A stretch of 64,000 nt of DNA from CAVVZJ01 sp963752755 (GTDB lineage Bacteria > Planctomycetota > Planctomycetia > Isosphaerales > Isosphaeraceae), in NCBI GenBank assembly GCA_963752755.1, contig CAVVZJ010000001.1:1364001-1428000 (forward strand), written 5' to 3'. Shown one piece after another: positions 19,231-29,612 of the stretch; within the stretch, counting starts at the first letter, position 1, and each line of letters opens with the position of its first letter. The notes under the pieces were generated by a model that made no database searches, was not told the origin of the DNA, and saw only the letters and a program-made list of their open reading frames with translations. The position numbers and the translations under genes were made by a program.

Positions 19231-19738
19231 ATGGACCCGAAGCACTCCAAAGCGTCTCGACCCTTGCCAAGGCGTCTGAACCTGGCCGACCTGATGATGG
19301 CCGTCGCGCTGGCCGGGCTGGTCCTGGGCGGGCTCCGGGCCCTGGCTAATGGGCATGTCCTTCCTGTCGTGTTCGCCGTGCTGGCGGTGCTCCCGCTCCT
19401 CTTGCTTCGCGACCTGATCGACGCGACTCGTGGGTGTGGGCTGCCCGTCGTGCGGCCAGCGAGCCCTGGCGCGGGTGGTGGTCGTTTCGTTCAAAGCCCG
19501 CTATTACCGTTGCCCGCGCTGTGGCATCCGTCGCAAGCGGAGCCTGGCCGGCCTCTGGACCGATGCCTCCGACCCGGCGGACGACGCGATATATCAGCGC
19601 GACCGTCCGGGCGGACGCTGGCAGCCCGGTCCCGACCTGGAGTTCGTCGAAGGTCCCGAGCCCTCCACCACAACCACCGGCCGACTGCTCGCCGGCAAGT
19701 GGCACCGACAATCGAGCGGATCGCCGCCCCCGCGCTGA
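19231..19738 (+). CDS. Small membrane protein with a zinc ribbon (frameshifted)
   Basis: About 169 residues. ATG 19231 is preceded by GAGGG. The N-terminus has two hydrophobic segments (LMMAVALAGLVLGGL and VVFAVLAVLPLLLLRDLI). A one-base shift just before 19430 leads to a treble of CPSCG...CPRCG pairs (CPSCGQRALARVV then YYRCPRCGIRRKRSLAGLW), a zinc-ribbon pattern. The C-terminus is polar. No enzymatic motif is seen. The zinc ribbon probably faces the cytoplasm. The function is unknown. Confidence 0.6.
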
Positions 19739-19845
19739 TCCCCGGCGGTCCCACCGACACCGCCGGGCCGGATCGGCGTTTCAACCAAGGGGGTGTCTGG
19801 GACGATCCCGCCCTGTTTCCGTTCCCGATTCCGAGATCTGACGCC

Positions 19846-20571
19846 ATGTGTCCATCTTCCCGATCTTGCGGCCTCCCGGTTCTCATCTTCCTGCTAAGCA
19901 TTTCGGCCGCGTCCCCGGCGGACCCGTCCGGCCGACGGGCTGACCAGGCGGCCTTGAAGCCGTATGCGGGGCTGGTTGGCGAATGGCGAGGCATGGGGCA
20001 AGTTCGACGTGGCAGCAGCCGGGGAGCCTGGACCGAATCGGCCTCCTGGGCCTGGGACCTGAAACCGGATTCGGCGGCTCTGGTCGTCCGCATGGAGAAG
20101 GGGAAATACCTCCGCTCCGCTCGACTCCGACGCGACGGTCCGGAGGCTTCGGGCCCCTTCGTCCTCCAGGCCACCCTCGCCGACGGTTCCTCGCGAACGT
20201 TCCGCGGCCGTCTCGGTGATCGGGACAAGCTTGTACTTGACGCCGACGGCGACGTTGGCGCGGGCCTGGTCCGGGTCACGCTCACGCCGCTCCACGAGAC
20301 GCGGTTCCTCCTGCTCCTCGAAGCGGCCACGCCATCGGGAGGCGCTCCCATCCGGCTGGGCGAGGTCGGCTACACGCGGCAGGGTGTTGCCTTCGCGGTC
20401 GGCGACTCGTACCCGTCCTGCATCGTCACCGAGGGGCGAGGGACAATCGCGGTGGTTTATCAGGGCAAGACCTATTACGTTTGCTGCTCCGGCTGCAAGG
20501 AGCTTTTCGACGAGGACCCCGAGGCCATCCTCGCCGAGGCAGCCGAGCGGCAGAAGGCGAAGAGCCGCTGA
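19846..20571 (+). CDS. Exported protein with C-terminal TRASH/YHS-like metal-binding motif
   Basis: A 241-residue protein with a signal peptide (LPVLIFLLSISAASPA), then a beta-rich domain that looks lipocalin-like (LKPYAGLVGEWRGMGQVRRG, DKLVLDADGDVG). It ends in YYVCCSGCKELFDEDPEAIL, which resembles the TRASH/YHS treble-clef motif (C-x-x-C, then F..DP) that binds heavy metals, often copper. It is followed 10 bases later by a methyltransferase gene. A metal-sensing or metal-storage role in the periplasm is an inference from the tail only. Confidence 0.75.
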   Translation: MCPSSRSCGLPVLIFLLSISAASPADPSGRRADQAALKPYAGLVGEWRGMGQVRRGSSRGAWTESASWAWDLKPDSAALVVRMEKGKYLRSARLRRDGPEASGPFVLQATLADGSSRTFRGRLGDRDKLVLDADGDVGAGLVRVTLTPLHETRFLLLLEAATPSGGAPIRLGEVGYTRQGVAFAVGDSYPSCIVTEGRGTIAVVYQGKTYYVCCSGCKELFDEDPEAILAEAAERQKAKSR

Positions 20572-20581
20572 CGACCGACCC

Positions 20582-21332
20582 GTGTCGGACACTTACCGCG
20601 ACGACCTGGCCGCGATCCACGATGAAGGCTTTGGCGCCTTCGCCCGCTCGATCGCGCCGGCCTTGCTCGACCGGCTCCGATGCGACGGCCTGACCAGCGG
20701 CCTGGTGGTCGATCTCGGCTGTGGCAGTGGCATCTGGGCCGAGGTCCTCTCCGAAGCCGGTTACGACGTCCTCGGCCTCGACTACTCCGAGCCGATGCTT
20801 GCCATCGCCCGCCGACGCGCCCCGCGCCGAGTTCCGCCACGGTTCGTTTCTCGACGCCGAGTTCCCGCCTTGCACGGCGGTCACGGCTCTGGGAGAAGTT
20901 TTCAATTACCTGTTCGACGAATCGAACGGTCTGGCCGGTCTCTCTCGCCTCTTTCATCGCATCCAGCAGGCCTTACGCCCCGGCGGCCTGCTCGCCTTCG
21001 ACGTGCTGGTGACGCGCCGCACGTCCCCGCAGAGTCCGGTTCATCGCCATCGCGAGGGCGACGGCTGGGCCACGCTCGTGACCGTCGAGGAGGACCACGT
21101 CCGCAGGCTCCTCACACGTCGGATCACCAGCTTCCGTCGCGTCGCTGACGATGGCGGCATCCTCTACCGCCGGGATCACGAGATCCACCGCCAGCGCCTC
21201 TACGACGGCCCGGAATTGCTGGCGTCCCTCCGCGCGGCAGGCTTCCGCGCCACGATGCGACGGCATCTCGGCGTCTTCCGGTTCGACGCCTCCCACCGAC
21301 TCTTCCTGGCCCGGAAGCCCGCACGATCATAG
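20582..21332 (+). CDS. Class I SAM-dependent methyltransferase (frameshifted)
   Basis: About 250 residues. GTG 20582 starts SDTYRDDLAAIHDEGFGAFA. Motif I VVDLGCGSGIWAEVLSEAGY and motif II VLGLDYSEPMLAIARRRAP form the AdoMet site. A one-base shift near 20822 moves the remainder into the next frame (AEFRHGSFLDAEFPPCTAVT, LFHRIQQALRPGGLLAFDVL, the motif III-IV region). The substrate is not evident; the family is like the SAM enzymes often annotated UbiE/TehB-type. It ends 11 bases before the stop of a convergent gene. Confidence 0.8.
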
Positions 21333-21343
21333 GACGAGTATTC

Positions 21344-22039
21344 TCACGCCGGGCCAAGCTTCTCCCAGAGTTGCTCGAAGCGACTGGTGAAGGGGACGAG
21401 GAAGCGGGGGTCGCCGGTGAGGACGAGGTTCTCGTCGTTGAATCGGAAGGCGCTGCGGGTCCAGTTGTAGCTGCCGGTCAACAACAGGGAGCGGTCAAAG
21501 AGGGCAAACTTATGATGCATGTGAAACTCGGTCCGATCGACGCGGACCGGGATGCCCGCATCGCTCAGGCGGTTGACGTCGGAGCCCTCGTCGGACGACT
21601 TGTCGTTGTCCGTGATCACCCGGAGCCGGACGCTGCGGGCGTGGGCGGCGAGCAAGGCGTCGGTGATCCGGTCGTCGGTGATCGTGAAGACACAGATCTC
21701 GACCTGCTCCCGGCTCGCATCAAGCAGGCTGATGATCCGCCGCGGGCACGCCTCGCCGGGGCTAAAGTGGGCCTCGGCTACTGGCACGGAACCCGGACGA
21801 CTCGACGTCTCGGGATGCACGAGCCTCAGCAAGTCTTCCAGCCAGTCGAGGACGGCGTGGCTCTCCGGGTCCATCAGCGTGGCCCTGGCCAGATCGAACG
21901 CCCGGCGGCGGACGGCGGCGCGGTCGGCGTCGGAGGCCAGGTCGTCGATCCAGTCGGCCAGCGCCCGGCGCTCGCCGCGACTCAACCGGCGATCGTCGAG
22001 CGTGCTGGCAAGCTGGGCTGCGATCTGGTCGAGATCCAT
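21344..22039 (-). CDS. Single-HKD phospholipase D-like protein
   Basis: A 231-residue protein with an N-terminal helical region (residues 1-85) followed by a PLD domain with one HxKx4D motif, HHKFALFD at 175-182, and the companion GSYNWT at 189-194. A single-motif PLD acts as a dimer, as in the Nuc endonuclease and mitoPLD. The activity could be a nuclease or a phosphodiesterase. No signal peptide is seen, so it is probably cytoplasmic. GGGGGAGG lies 6 bases before the ATG. The stop is 11 bases from the convergent methyltransferase. Confidence 0.82.
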   Translation of the reverse strand: MDLDQIAAQLASTLDDRRLSRGERRALADWIDDLASDADRAAVRRRAFDLARATLMDPESHAVLDWLEDLLRLVHPETSSRPGSVPVAEAHFSPGEACPRRIISLLDASREQVEICVFTITDDRITDALLAAHARSVRLRVITDNDKSSDEGSDVNRLSDAGIPVRVDRTEFHMHHKFALFDRSLLLTGSYNWTRSAFRFNDENLVLTGDPRFLVPFTSRFEQLWEKLGPA

Positions 22040-22056
22040 GCCGACCTCCCCCGGTC

Positions 22057-23457
22057 TCAGCGTGACGCGTCCGCCTCGCCCTTGCGGACCCGGCCGACCA
22101 GCTCGTGTACGGTTTCCACGATGAGTGGCTCGACCTGCTCTGAGAGCGGTGTCGGGAAGGTCGAGTAGTAGTAGGCTTCCAGTCCCTCGTAACCCCCTTC
22201 GTGGATCACGCGGGCGGACCCGACGTAGCCGAAGACGTCATTGGCATACGCCGCGACCCAGAGCGGCCGGTCGTCGCCTCCCAGTTCCCGTTTGAGTCGC
22301 AACGCGTAGTCGGCGACCACCTCGCCCGCCAATGCGACGAGGGTCAACCGATCGCCCAGGGCATACACCTGGATCGGATACGGATACTCCTTGCGGATCG
22401 GCTGGCCGGCGTCGATCGCCGCCAGGATACGGCGGGCGTGGGCCTGCCGGCCGGAGCCGGGTTGAGTCAGACGGGCTTCGTAGGAGGCGCGATCCGTCGG
22501 GCCGGCGAAGCGGATCGTCGGCTCGGCCAGGGCGAAACCGAGCGGCCCGGTCACGTCCATCATCGAGCCTGAAAGCACGTTCTCGACCGCATCGGCCAGT
22601 GCCTCTCCGTGAGCGCGGGCCAGTTCGGCGGTGCCGCGTGGGTTGGGGTTGGCATCGCCCGCGCAGCCGGTCAGGAACAGCGCGACCGCGCCGGGGTGCT
22701 GGGCCTCGATCTGCTTCTGGGCGAAGCCGGCATAGTCGCCCGAGATCCGAAGCTCGTCGCCGCCCAGCGTCGTGTTGTGGCAGGCGTAGCCGAAGACGAT
22801 CGCGACGAGCTGACCTTCGCGGTCGGACACGCGGAGGACCGGCACCGAGCGGTCGGTCGGGCCGTCGGGGTTGACGCCGATCCGGTAGCCCCGCTCGGTC
22901 TTCTCGCGACGGTTGATCGCGAAGCCGGCCTGGCCCTGGCCGAAGGCGATCCTCGCCGGCTTTATGGCCGCGATCGCCTCGCTGGCGAGCCGGACCAGCT
23001 TCTCTTCCAGCACGCGGCGATAGGCCGCGTTGTTGCGTGCGGCCTCCGACTCGGGATCGATGCCGTAGGCGGCGAGGGTCTCGGGAACGTACTTGACCAG
23101 CGGCCCGGCGTGCGTGTGCGAGGCGAAGAGCGTGATCGCTTCGCGCCGCAAGCCGTGCTGCTCCTGCACGCGACGGGTCACCGATTCGGTCAAGGGCCGA
23201 TCGAAGCCGATCAGGTCCGCGGTGATCCAGAGCACCGTGCGGCCCTGCCCATCTCGCAGGGCGAGTGCTTTCGCCTGAATCGGCAGGAGGACACCGTTCG
23301 ACGGTGCCTTCCTCGCGGCGTACCCCGCCATCCAGACCGATCCTGGCGGCGTGATCTCGACCCGCGCCGCGCCGGCCGACCAGCCCTCCTCCGCCCGGCC
23401 GACCCCGGCGAGTCCCACAATGGCCATGACCAGTCCGAACGCCTTGCGTCGTATCAT
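22057..23457 (-). CDS. Neutral/alkaline non-lysosomal ceramidase-like exported hydrolase
   Basis: A 466-residue protein. I use ATG 23457 because it opens a signal peptide (AFGLVMAIVGLAGVGRA) and has GAGGAG upstream. The body matches the N-terminal catalytic domain of neutral ceramidases: GAARVEITPPGSVWMAGYA, TLFASHTHAGP (zinc His), YACHNTTLGGDELRISGDYAG and LTGCAGDANP. Planctomycetes have many shortened homologues with this domain only. The amide substrate is unknown. It sits 114 bases downstream of the large TlpA-domain gene on the same strand and 17 bases upstream of the PLD-like gene. Confidence 0.87.
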   Translation of the reverse strand: MIRRKAFGLVMAIVGLAGVGRAEEGWSAGAARVEITPPGSVWMAGYAARKAPSNGVLLPIQAKALALRDGQGRTVLWITADLIGFDRPLTESVTRRVQEQHGLRREAITLFASHTHAGPLVKYVPETLAAYGIDPESEAARNNAAYRRVLEEKLVRLASEAIAAIKPARIAFGQGQAGFAINRREKTERGYRIGVNPDGPTDRSVPVLRVSDREGQLVAIVFGYACHNTTLGGDELRISGDYAGFAQKQIEAQHPGAVALFLTGCAGDANPNPRGTAELARAHGEALADAVENVLSGSMMDVTGPLGFALAEPTIRFAGPTDRASYEARLTQPGSGRQAHARRILAAIDAGQPIRKEYPYPIQVYALGDRLTLVALAGEVVADYALRLKRELGGDDRPLWVAAYANDVFGYVGSARVIHEGGYEGLEAYYYSTFPTPLSEQVEPLIVETVHELVGRVRKGEADASR

Positions 23458-23571
23458 CGCTCGCTCTCCTCTTCTGGTCGGCAGTGGGTCGCCCTCGGAC
23501 CCGAATCGCAATGACAGGCTACATCGCCCGCACGACGGCGACAAGCGCGACGAGGCAGACGAACCCTCGGC

Positions 23572-26344
23572 TCACGGTCTGGCTTCCGCCTTGTCCCCCT
23601 TCTCGGGACTGTCGCCCTTCGCTCCGTCGAGCAAGGCCGTGATCGACGTGCGGAGCTGCTCCTCCAGGTCCGGTCGCGAGCCGATCCAGAGTCGGGCGAC
23701 GTTTCCCTCGCGGTCGATGACGACCGTCTGCGGAATCGCGGTCGCCCCGTACTTCTGAGCGACGGCGCCGTCGCGGTCGAGCACGACCGTTGGCGCAAGC
23801 TTGTGGCGTTCGAGCATGGGCGTGATCCGGTCGGGTGTCTCCTGGAGGTTGACCGCGAACAGCTCCACGCCTCGCCCCTCGAACTCCCTCGCCACCCGCT
23901 CGACCTGCGGCATCGACTGGAGGCAAGGGCCGCACCAGGATCGCCCAGAAGTCGAGCACGACCACCCGGCCCTGATGCTCGGACAGGCGGAACGGCTTGC
24001 CGTCGAGCCGTTCGAGGGAGAAGTCAGGGGCCGGCTTGCCGATCATCGCGGACTCCATGCCGGAGGAGTCGGGCGAGCCGTCACCGGCAACCGTCTTCGG
24101 CTCGAGCGCGTCGTGAAGCTTCCACTGGCCGTAGGCCAGCCGGGCGGCCTCCGCCTCGATCGCCTCGCCAATCAGAAGCTGATCGACGGCCTCGAGGTGG
24201 ACCGAGCAGTTTCCGAGCACGTCGCTCCGGCCGGAGAGGGTGCTCGCCGGCCAGGCGCTCGGGGGCGAACGTCAGGCGAATGCCGTCGCTCCGGATCGCC
24301 TGCACGTGGGTTCTGCCCTCGGGATGGCCCGGCGCGGTGTGGGCCGGTGCGGGGCTGGAGTTCCTCGGGGTGGAGCCAGATGATCCGCGAGACCACCTTG
24401 CGCGGGATTTCCTTCTCCTCCAGACGGATCTCGACGCGCAGGCTCGCATTGTCCATGCGGATCACGCGACCGCGGAGGTAATCGCCGTTCGTCGAGCGGA
24501 GCAGGTGGGTCGGCGGGTTGCCCTTCTGCATCCGAGGCAGAGGTCAGCAACCGGTCACGCTCCGACCGGGTCAGATGGACCGTGGCCGCGGCTTGCGGGC
24601 CGAGCACGACCGCCTTGACCTTGTCGTGAGGGACGAATGTGCTCTCCGAGACCGGCGTGACGAACCAGACCCCTTTCTCGTCGATTTTCTCCACGTCGGA
24701 AGGGATCGTGTCGCCGGACCGGAGATAGAGCATCGGTCGGTTCATCGGCCTCGACACCGGCCGGGCGGTGTTCCTCGGGTTGAAGAGGCGTTGAAGGAGT
24801 CCGACGGTTGCGGCTGGACGGGACGCGGTTGGGGACGGGTTGGACGCGGAGGGCGGTTGCGGCGGCGGGGGCTCCTTGTAAACGATCCGGCCGGAGACAC
24901 CCCGTCGCAAGGGACTGGCCGTGTCGCTTCCGAGCGGCTTCCAGACAAGGCAGGTGGCTCCGTCTTGCTCCTCGCCATCCATCAGGCTTCCTTCCAGATC
25001 GGTACCCGTCAGCTTGAGGTGGGCGACGATCCCGTCCTCCGACGGGCGGATCTCGTGTCGCCATCTCTCGAAGAGATCAGCGACCGAAGGCCGCGAGTGG
25101 GCGGCTGCAACGGGCCTGCGATCCCGGGGACATTCAGGTCGAGCGACTCCTCACCCATGCCCGCCAGTTCGCCGCTGAGCCGGTCGCCGTCCTGATAAAC
25201 CAGGCGGACGGCGACCCCGGGTTGTCCCCCGCGGCGCGAGCGCGAGCGATGCGACCTGGGCCTCGTCGATGCGCGATTCGCCCGACTCCCCGTGAAGGAC
25301 GAACACCCTGGCGTCGGCATCGAACCGGTCCACCGTTCCGAACTCGACGGAGCCGTCGTTGCGGATCGGATGCGGCTTGTCGGCGGAGATGGCCGGCAAG
25401 GCCGTGCCGTTCCAAGCGCCGGATGACCAGCCGATCGAGCCGGACGTCGCCCTCGATATTGGTCAAGGTGATGCCCGGCGGACCTTCGCGTCGCGGATGG
25501 GGACCGTGAAATCGGCCAGCCGTCGACCGTCCTGAGCATCGACGAGAATGCCGACCGCTCTCCTGGTCGATCGAAGCCCTCAGGTGAAGCCGGCCAGCAC
25601 CTGCCTCGACGGAACCGACCGAGGCCAGATCCGCCTGCGTTTCCGATTCGCGGACCACCACGATTTCGCGGTCCCACACTTCGAAGCGGACGGCCGATCG
25701 TGAGCTGGCCTCATCGGTGCTGGACCCGATCGAGAACACGAAGTTCGGCAACTGCTCCCACGCGATTTCGAATTCGACGATCGCCTTGGCGGGCAGGTCG
25801 AAGTTGGCCTGGATCGAGGCCACGGGCTGCTCGGTGGACGGCGGCCCGGTCGATCCATGCCAGGAGTCCTCCGGGCTGACAGTCCACTCCGAGAGGCCGT
25901 TTGGCCCGCTGTAAATCAGGTCAGCCCCGCCATGCCAGCGCTGGATGCGGATAAAGTCGCGAACGATCGATGCGGAGGCGGCCGAACCGCGCCGACTCGA
26001 TGGTGGCCGACGTGTCGTCGAGAGCGACGAGAGTGCCGAAAAGTAGGTCGCCACCGGAGAGTTCAAAGCCAGACTCAGCCACGGGCCGCGGCAACTTCCC
26101 GGGCGGTGGCCAGTGAATCGCGGCGAACGCTCTTCTGAGGAAACGCGAATGGTGTCGTGAAGGCATCGCCTTGCCAGCGGAGCATTCCCCGCGGCGACGG
26201 TTTCAACGCGCCGGCCACGTAACCCTCGTTGACGAGATGCAGCGCTGCGGAACCGGGTGTGGCGTCCGTCCCGGCCGAACCGGTCGTCGGGGCGCCGATC
26301 TGCCAGGCGAGCACGAAGAGACAGAGTCGCGAGGGGACGTGCAT
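23572..26344 (-). CDS. Large secreted multi-domain protein with C-terminal TlpA thioredoxin domain (many frameshifts)
   Basis: Pieces in all three frames read as one protein of about 920 residues. It has a signal peptide (LCLFVLAWQIGAP), then repeated beta-rich segments (SGGDLLFGTLVALDDTSATI, DGSVEFGTVDRFDADARVFV, RLVYQDGDRLSGELAGMGEE, YLRSGDTIPSDVEKIDEKGV, TNGDYLRGRVIRMDNASLRV) that look like copies of one small module. A redoxin domain (GKPAPDFSLERLDGKPFRLS) comes last. Removing an extra A near 23943 restores WASWCGPCLQSMPQ with the CxxC site, followed by AIPQTVVIDREGN. At least six further shifts occur. It is probably a periplasmic thiol-disulfide protein with a carbohydrate- or ligand-binding N-terminal part; that second role is a guess. 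Confidence 0.65.
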
Positions 26345-26392
26345 TGGGGGATTTCCCGTCGGAGATGCGTGGCAGAGCCGGGGACCGACACC

Positions 26393-27443
26393 TCAGCGCT
26401 CATAGATCGGCAAAAGCCGGTAATTCAATGCCAGGGCCAGCAGCGACATCGACGTGCTGAAGCCCGGTCCGAACTGGCCGCTGAAGCTTCCGTCGGCTCC
26501 CTGGGCCTGCTTGAGCTGGCGGACCAGGAGCTTGTTCCACTTCTCCCAGGCGTCGAGGTTGCCCTGGAAGAGCGCCTGGGCCTGGTAATAGCGAGCGTAC
26601 TCGGGCCACTGCTGGGGGACCGTCTCCAGGTTTTGCGAGAGGTAGCTGACCGTCGCCTTGAACTGGGCGAGGTCCTTGCGACGTGCCAGGGAATAGACGA
26701 GGCTCGCGATCGAGCTTCGCGCCAGCGAGTCCCCGAAGCCGCCCATCCCGCCGGAGTAGCCCACCTGGCCGCCGCTGGAGGTCATCGACGTGTAGTAAGC
26801 AATCGCCCGGTCAATCGACGCATCCGGCACCTCGATTCCGGCGTTGCGGGCGGCGAGCAGGCCGACAAGCACCGCACCGCTGACCGACGTGTCGGCATCG
26901 CGAGCATCCGGGCTATATCGCCAGGCACCGAGCGGATTCTTCTTCTGCGAGGTGACGGCAGCCTGTACGGCCAGCTCCAGCGCCTGACCGATCGAGCGCG
27001 GCCCCTTGCCGTCGGGCCACAGGTTCCGTTCGTCCACGGCTCCATAGGCTTCCGCGAGAGCGAGCATGGAGAAGCCGTGGTGATACATGCTGGACCCGAT
27101 GATGCCGGTGCGGGAATCCTGGGCATGCGATGATGTTGCGCAGGGCCCGGCGGACATGGTTGCTGTAGAGCCCGAAATTCGGGTCCTCGCCCGAGGCCAG
27201 AAAGGCCAGCAGGCCAATGCCGGTGACGCCCGGCCCCCGATCGACGCCCCCGGCGGTCCATTCGCCGTTCTCCGACTGCGAGCTGGCGAGGTACTGGAGG
27301 CCCCGGTCGTACAACTCGCGGACGTCCCGCGGCACCACCTCGCCGTAGCGGATGCCTGGCGGCTGAGCCCTGGACGGGGCGGTCCACAGCGAGACGACGA
27401 CTACGGCGGCGAGGACAACGACGTGGCGGCCGGATCGGATCAT
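26393..27443 (-). CDS. Exported prenyltransferase/squalene-oxidase repeat protein (frameshifted)
   Basis: About 350 residues. A signal peptide starts at ATG 27443 (VVVLAAVVVVSLWTAPSRA); ATG 27464, also with a GAGGAG site, is the alternative. The body is an alpha/alpha toroid: GLQYLASSQSENGEWTAGG, LGAWRYSPDARDADTSVSG and QAQGADGSFSGQFG are typical QW-like repeats of squalene cyclases. The frame shifts by one base near 27125 (RNIIA to SRTGIIGSSMYHHG). No catalytic DxDD motif is visible, so it is probably a binding scaffold. Planctomycetes encode many such secreted repeat proteins. It is followed by the TlpA-domain gene. Confidence 0.8.
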
Positions 27444-27480
27444 GGAGAGTCCTCGGACGGTCATGGCCTGGCTCCTCGAT

Positions 27481-28395
27481 TCACTCCTCGGCGCCCGACT
27501 TCGGCGACCCTGCGACCGGCTCGGCGGCGGACGCGTCACCCTCCTCGGCGGGAAGATAGCCGCTCGTCTTGAGGGACGGCTCCATCCCCTGGCCTTGCTG
27601 GAGGACGATCTGAATCAGAGGCCACTGGGCCTCGGTGAAGAGGGGCCGGAGTTTTTGCTCCGGGATACGGCTAATCTCCAGGAGCACAACGTAGTAGCTG
27701 ACGTTGTTGGACCCGAGCCGCCGGGGTACCCGTGTTTCTCGGAGGATCAGCGTCTGCAACTTGATCTGCCGCTCGGCGGATATCCCGACCGACCGGGCCA
27801 ATCGGTTGATCGTCAGAGCGACCTGTGTCTTGTACTGGTACGTCCGCCGCGTGCGGAGCTCCCCCTCGTAGCGTTGGCGCTGCTGCTCGTTGAGGACCCG
27901 CTCGGCAATCTTGGCGAAGAGCGCATCGCCCTCGAAGAGCCCGGCGTTCATCGACGCCTGCAAAGGCTGGATTTCCTGGTAGATCTCGCCGATCTTGTTG
28001 CGGTCATATGACTTGCCCTGAAACTTACGCCGCTTCTCCTCGACCCGATCGAAGAACCGCTTGATGTCGCCCCGACCGGCCAGCCGGAGTTTTTTCTCCT
28101 GTTTGTCGCTCAGGTCACAGACCCGGTCCATCTCCGCGATCTGCACACCCAGCAGGGCCGTCAGCTTGGCCGGCATCCCGCCGGAGAGCTGGGCCGCGTT
28201 GCCGAAGACCCAGGCATTGAACTGAGCCTCATTGAGCACGAAGGCGTTCGGGTCGGCTGGCACCGCCAACGCGGCCGGCGCATCCTCCTCGACAAGCTCC
28301 TCGTCATCCTGCGCCCTCGCGGTACGTGCACCAAGGCCCAGGACCAGGCCCACCGCGATCAAAAGAAGCCGTTGTTGCGGTCGGTTTTCGATCAT
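27481..28395 (-). CDS. Exported helical protein, paralogue of the upstream gene
   Basis: A 304-residue protein with a signal peptide (LLLIAVGLVLGLGARTARA) and a mostly alpha-helical, charged mature region (DLSDKQEKKLRLAGRGDIKR, KIAERVLNEQQRQRYEGELR). GAGGTG precedes the ATG. The pattern of ERVL.EQQ..RYE followed by L.LS..Q...L is also present in the next upstream protein (28420-29355), so the two look like diverged tandem duplicates. The helical pattern is similar to Spy/CpxP-like LTxxQ repeats, but I see no exact match. The function is unknown. Confidence 0.7.
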   Translation of the reverse strand: MIENRPQQRLLLIAVGLVLGLGARTARAQDDEELVEEDAPAALAVPADPNAFVLNEAQFNAWVFGNAAQLSGGMPAKLTALLGVQIAEMDRVCDLSDKQEKKLRLAGRGDIKRFFDRVEEKRRKFQGKSYDRNKIGEIYQEIQPLQASMNAGLFEGDALFAKIAERVLNEQQRQRYEGELRTRRTYQYKTQVALTINRLARSVGISAERQIKLQTLILRETRVPRRLGSNNVSYYVVLLEISRIPEQKLRPLFTEAQWPLIQIVLQQGQGMEPSLKTSGYLPAEEGDASAAEPVAGSPKSGAEE

Positions 28396-28419
28396 GGCGA
28401 CACCTCGGAGCGTCGGGGA

Positions 28420-29355
28420 TCAGTCGGAATCGGCGGGCACGGCCGGATTCGAGGCGTCCGGGGCGGGAGCGTCCTTGCCGGTTCCCGCACGCAGGGCGTC
28501 TTCCAGAGGTTCATTATCCAGCTCGACGGACAACCCGAACGAGATGTTGTGGTTCCTCGGGATGGCGTCCCAGATTTTCTTCTGAGCCTCGTCGAGGGAC
28601 GGACGGATGTACTGGTCGGGGATGTTGGGGAAGAACTGGAGCCCGTATTGAAGGACTCGGACCGATGACATCCAGGAATCGTTCCAGTTCTCGGCCAGAG
28701 CCTTGCCGATCTCCTCCCGTTGGTCCGGCGAGAGGTGCATTTCCGTGTCCAGAATCGTCACCACGCCGCGGGCGGCTGTTTGCTTGTAGATCGCATCACG
28801 TTCCTGGATGTCGGCCTCATAACGGGCCGACTGCTCGGACGTCAGCAACGGCTTGACCGTGGCGGCGACAGCTTTCCGGACGAGTTCATCGGGTTCCCCC
28901 TGCATGCTGTTCTGACGTGGCTGTCGCTGCCTCTCCAGGTAAAGTTTCGCCAGATCCCGCACCGCCCCGTCGAACGCCCCGGCGAGCTTCCGACGCTGCT
29001 CGTCGGTCGGCTCACAGACCGTCAGTACGACCTGGAACTCCGACCGCACATACGGCCTCAACTGCTGCATCCACTGGAGCACCTGCGGGTCGTTCTCCCC
29101 CAGCGCCTCCCCACCGACCGCGACCGCCGGACCGAGCCTGATTGCCGGTGCGACCCTCACGGCCTCCACCTTGATCTCCGCCTTCTCCTCCATCGCCTTC
29201 TTCTCGACCTTGATGGCCCTCTTCTCCACGACCGTCTTCTCCCTGGCCTGCTCCGGCTCCGCCTTCGGTTCCTGCGCCGGGAGCAACGCCGAGCCGAACA
29301 CCACGAACGCGACGCCGAACACCACGAACCCGGTCTTGAACAGTCGCCGCATCAT
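28420..29355 (-). CDS. Exported helical protein with charged linker
   Basis: A 311-residue protein. Double ATG at 29355 with GGGGGA upstream, then a hydrophobic signal segment (FKTGFVVFGVAFVVFGSALL) and a strongly charged Lys/Glu linker (EKRAIKVEKKAMEEKAEIKV). The helical body has TDEQRRKLAGAFDGAVRDLA, LLTSEQSARYEADIQERDAI and HLSPDQREEIGKALAENWND, which resemble LTxxQ-type repeats. It is followed 24 bases later by its shorter paralogue. No enzymatic motif is seen. A periplasmic stress or scaffold role is possible but unsupported. Confidence 0.7.
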   Translation of the reverse strand: MMRRLFKTGFVVFGVAFVVFGSALLPAQEPKAEPEQAREKTVVEKRAIKVEKKAMEEKAEIKVEAVRVAPAIRLGPAVAVGGEALGENDPQVLQWMQQLRPYVRSEFQVVLTVCEPTDEQRRKLAGAFDGAVRDLAKLYLERQRQPRQNSMQGEPDELVRKAVAATVKPLLTSEQSARYEADIQERDAIYKQTAARGVVTILDTEMHLSPDQREEIGKALAENWNDSWMSSVRVLQYGLQFFPNIPDQYIRPSLDEAQKKIWDAIPRNHNISFGLSVELDNEPLEDALRAGTGKDAPAPDASNPAVPADSD

Positions 29356-29426
29356 GTCCCCCAATCTGGGCGATCCGACTTCGCGATTCCGAGGGAGTCT
29401 GAGAAGGGTGATCCGGCCAGTTGTCG

Positions 29427-29497
29427 GATGCATCAAGTCTTCGACGACACACCGATTCTTGGGTCGTTCGGTGCGTCGTCGAAGACTTGACGCACCC
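29427..29497. repeat. Palindromic element, GCGTCAAGTC family, copy 1
   Basis: Inverted arms 29429-29455 and 29468-29494 (TGCATCAAGTCTTCGACGAC versus its inverse) match at 25 of 27 positions. A second, better-preserved copy is at 38759-38825. It lies between divergently spaced minus-strand genes with no other content. Confidence 0.75.
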
Positions 29498-29612
29498 TGC
29501 AAAAGCTGGAGCAACCGCGGGTCCTCATCGCTGTCCTGCCCCCTCATCGTTCCCAACCGCCGCGTTTGCCTGGCGATCCGCCGCCCAGGACTCGCCTCAA
29601 CACCAACCGGGA

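Noticed and set aside
23572..26344. True decay of a pseudogene
   Set aside because: Motifs such as WCGPC are restored by one-base edits and the same error type occurs in essential genes nearby, so sequence error is the simpler explanation.
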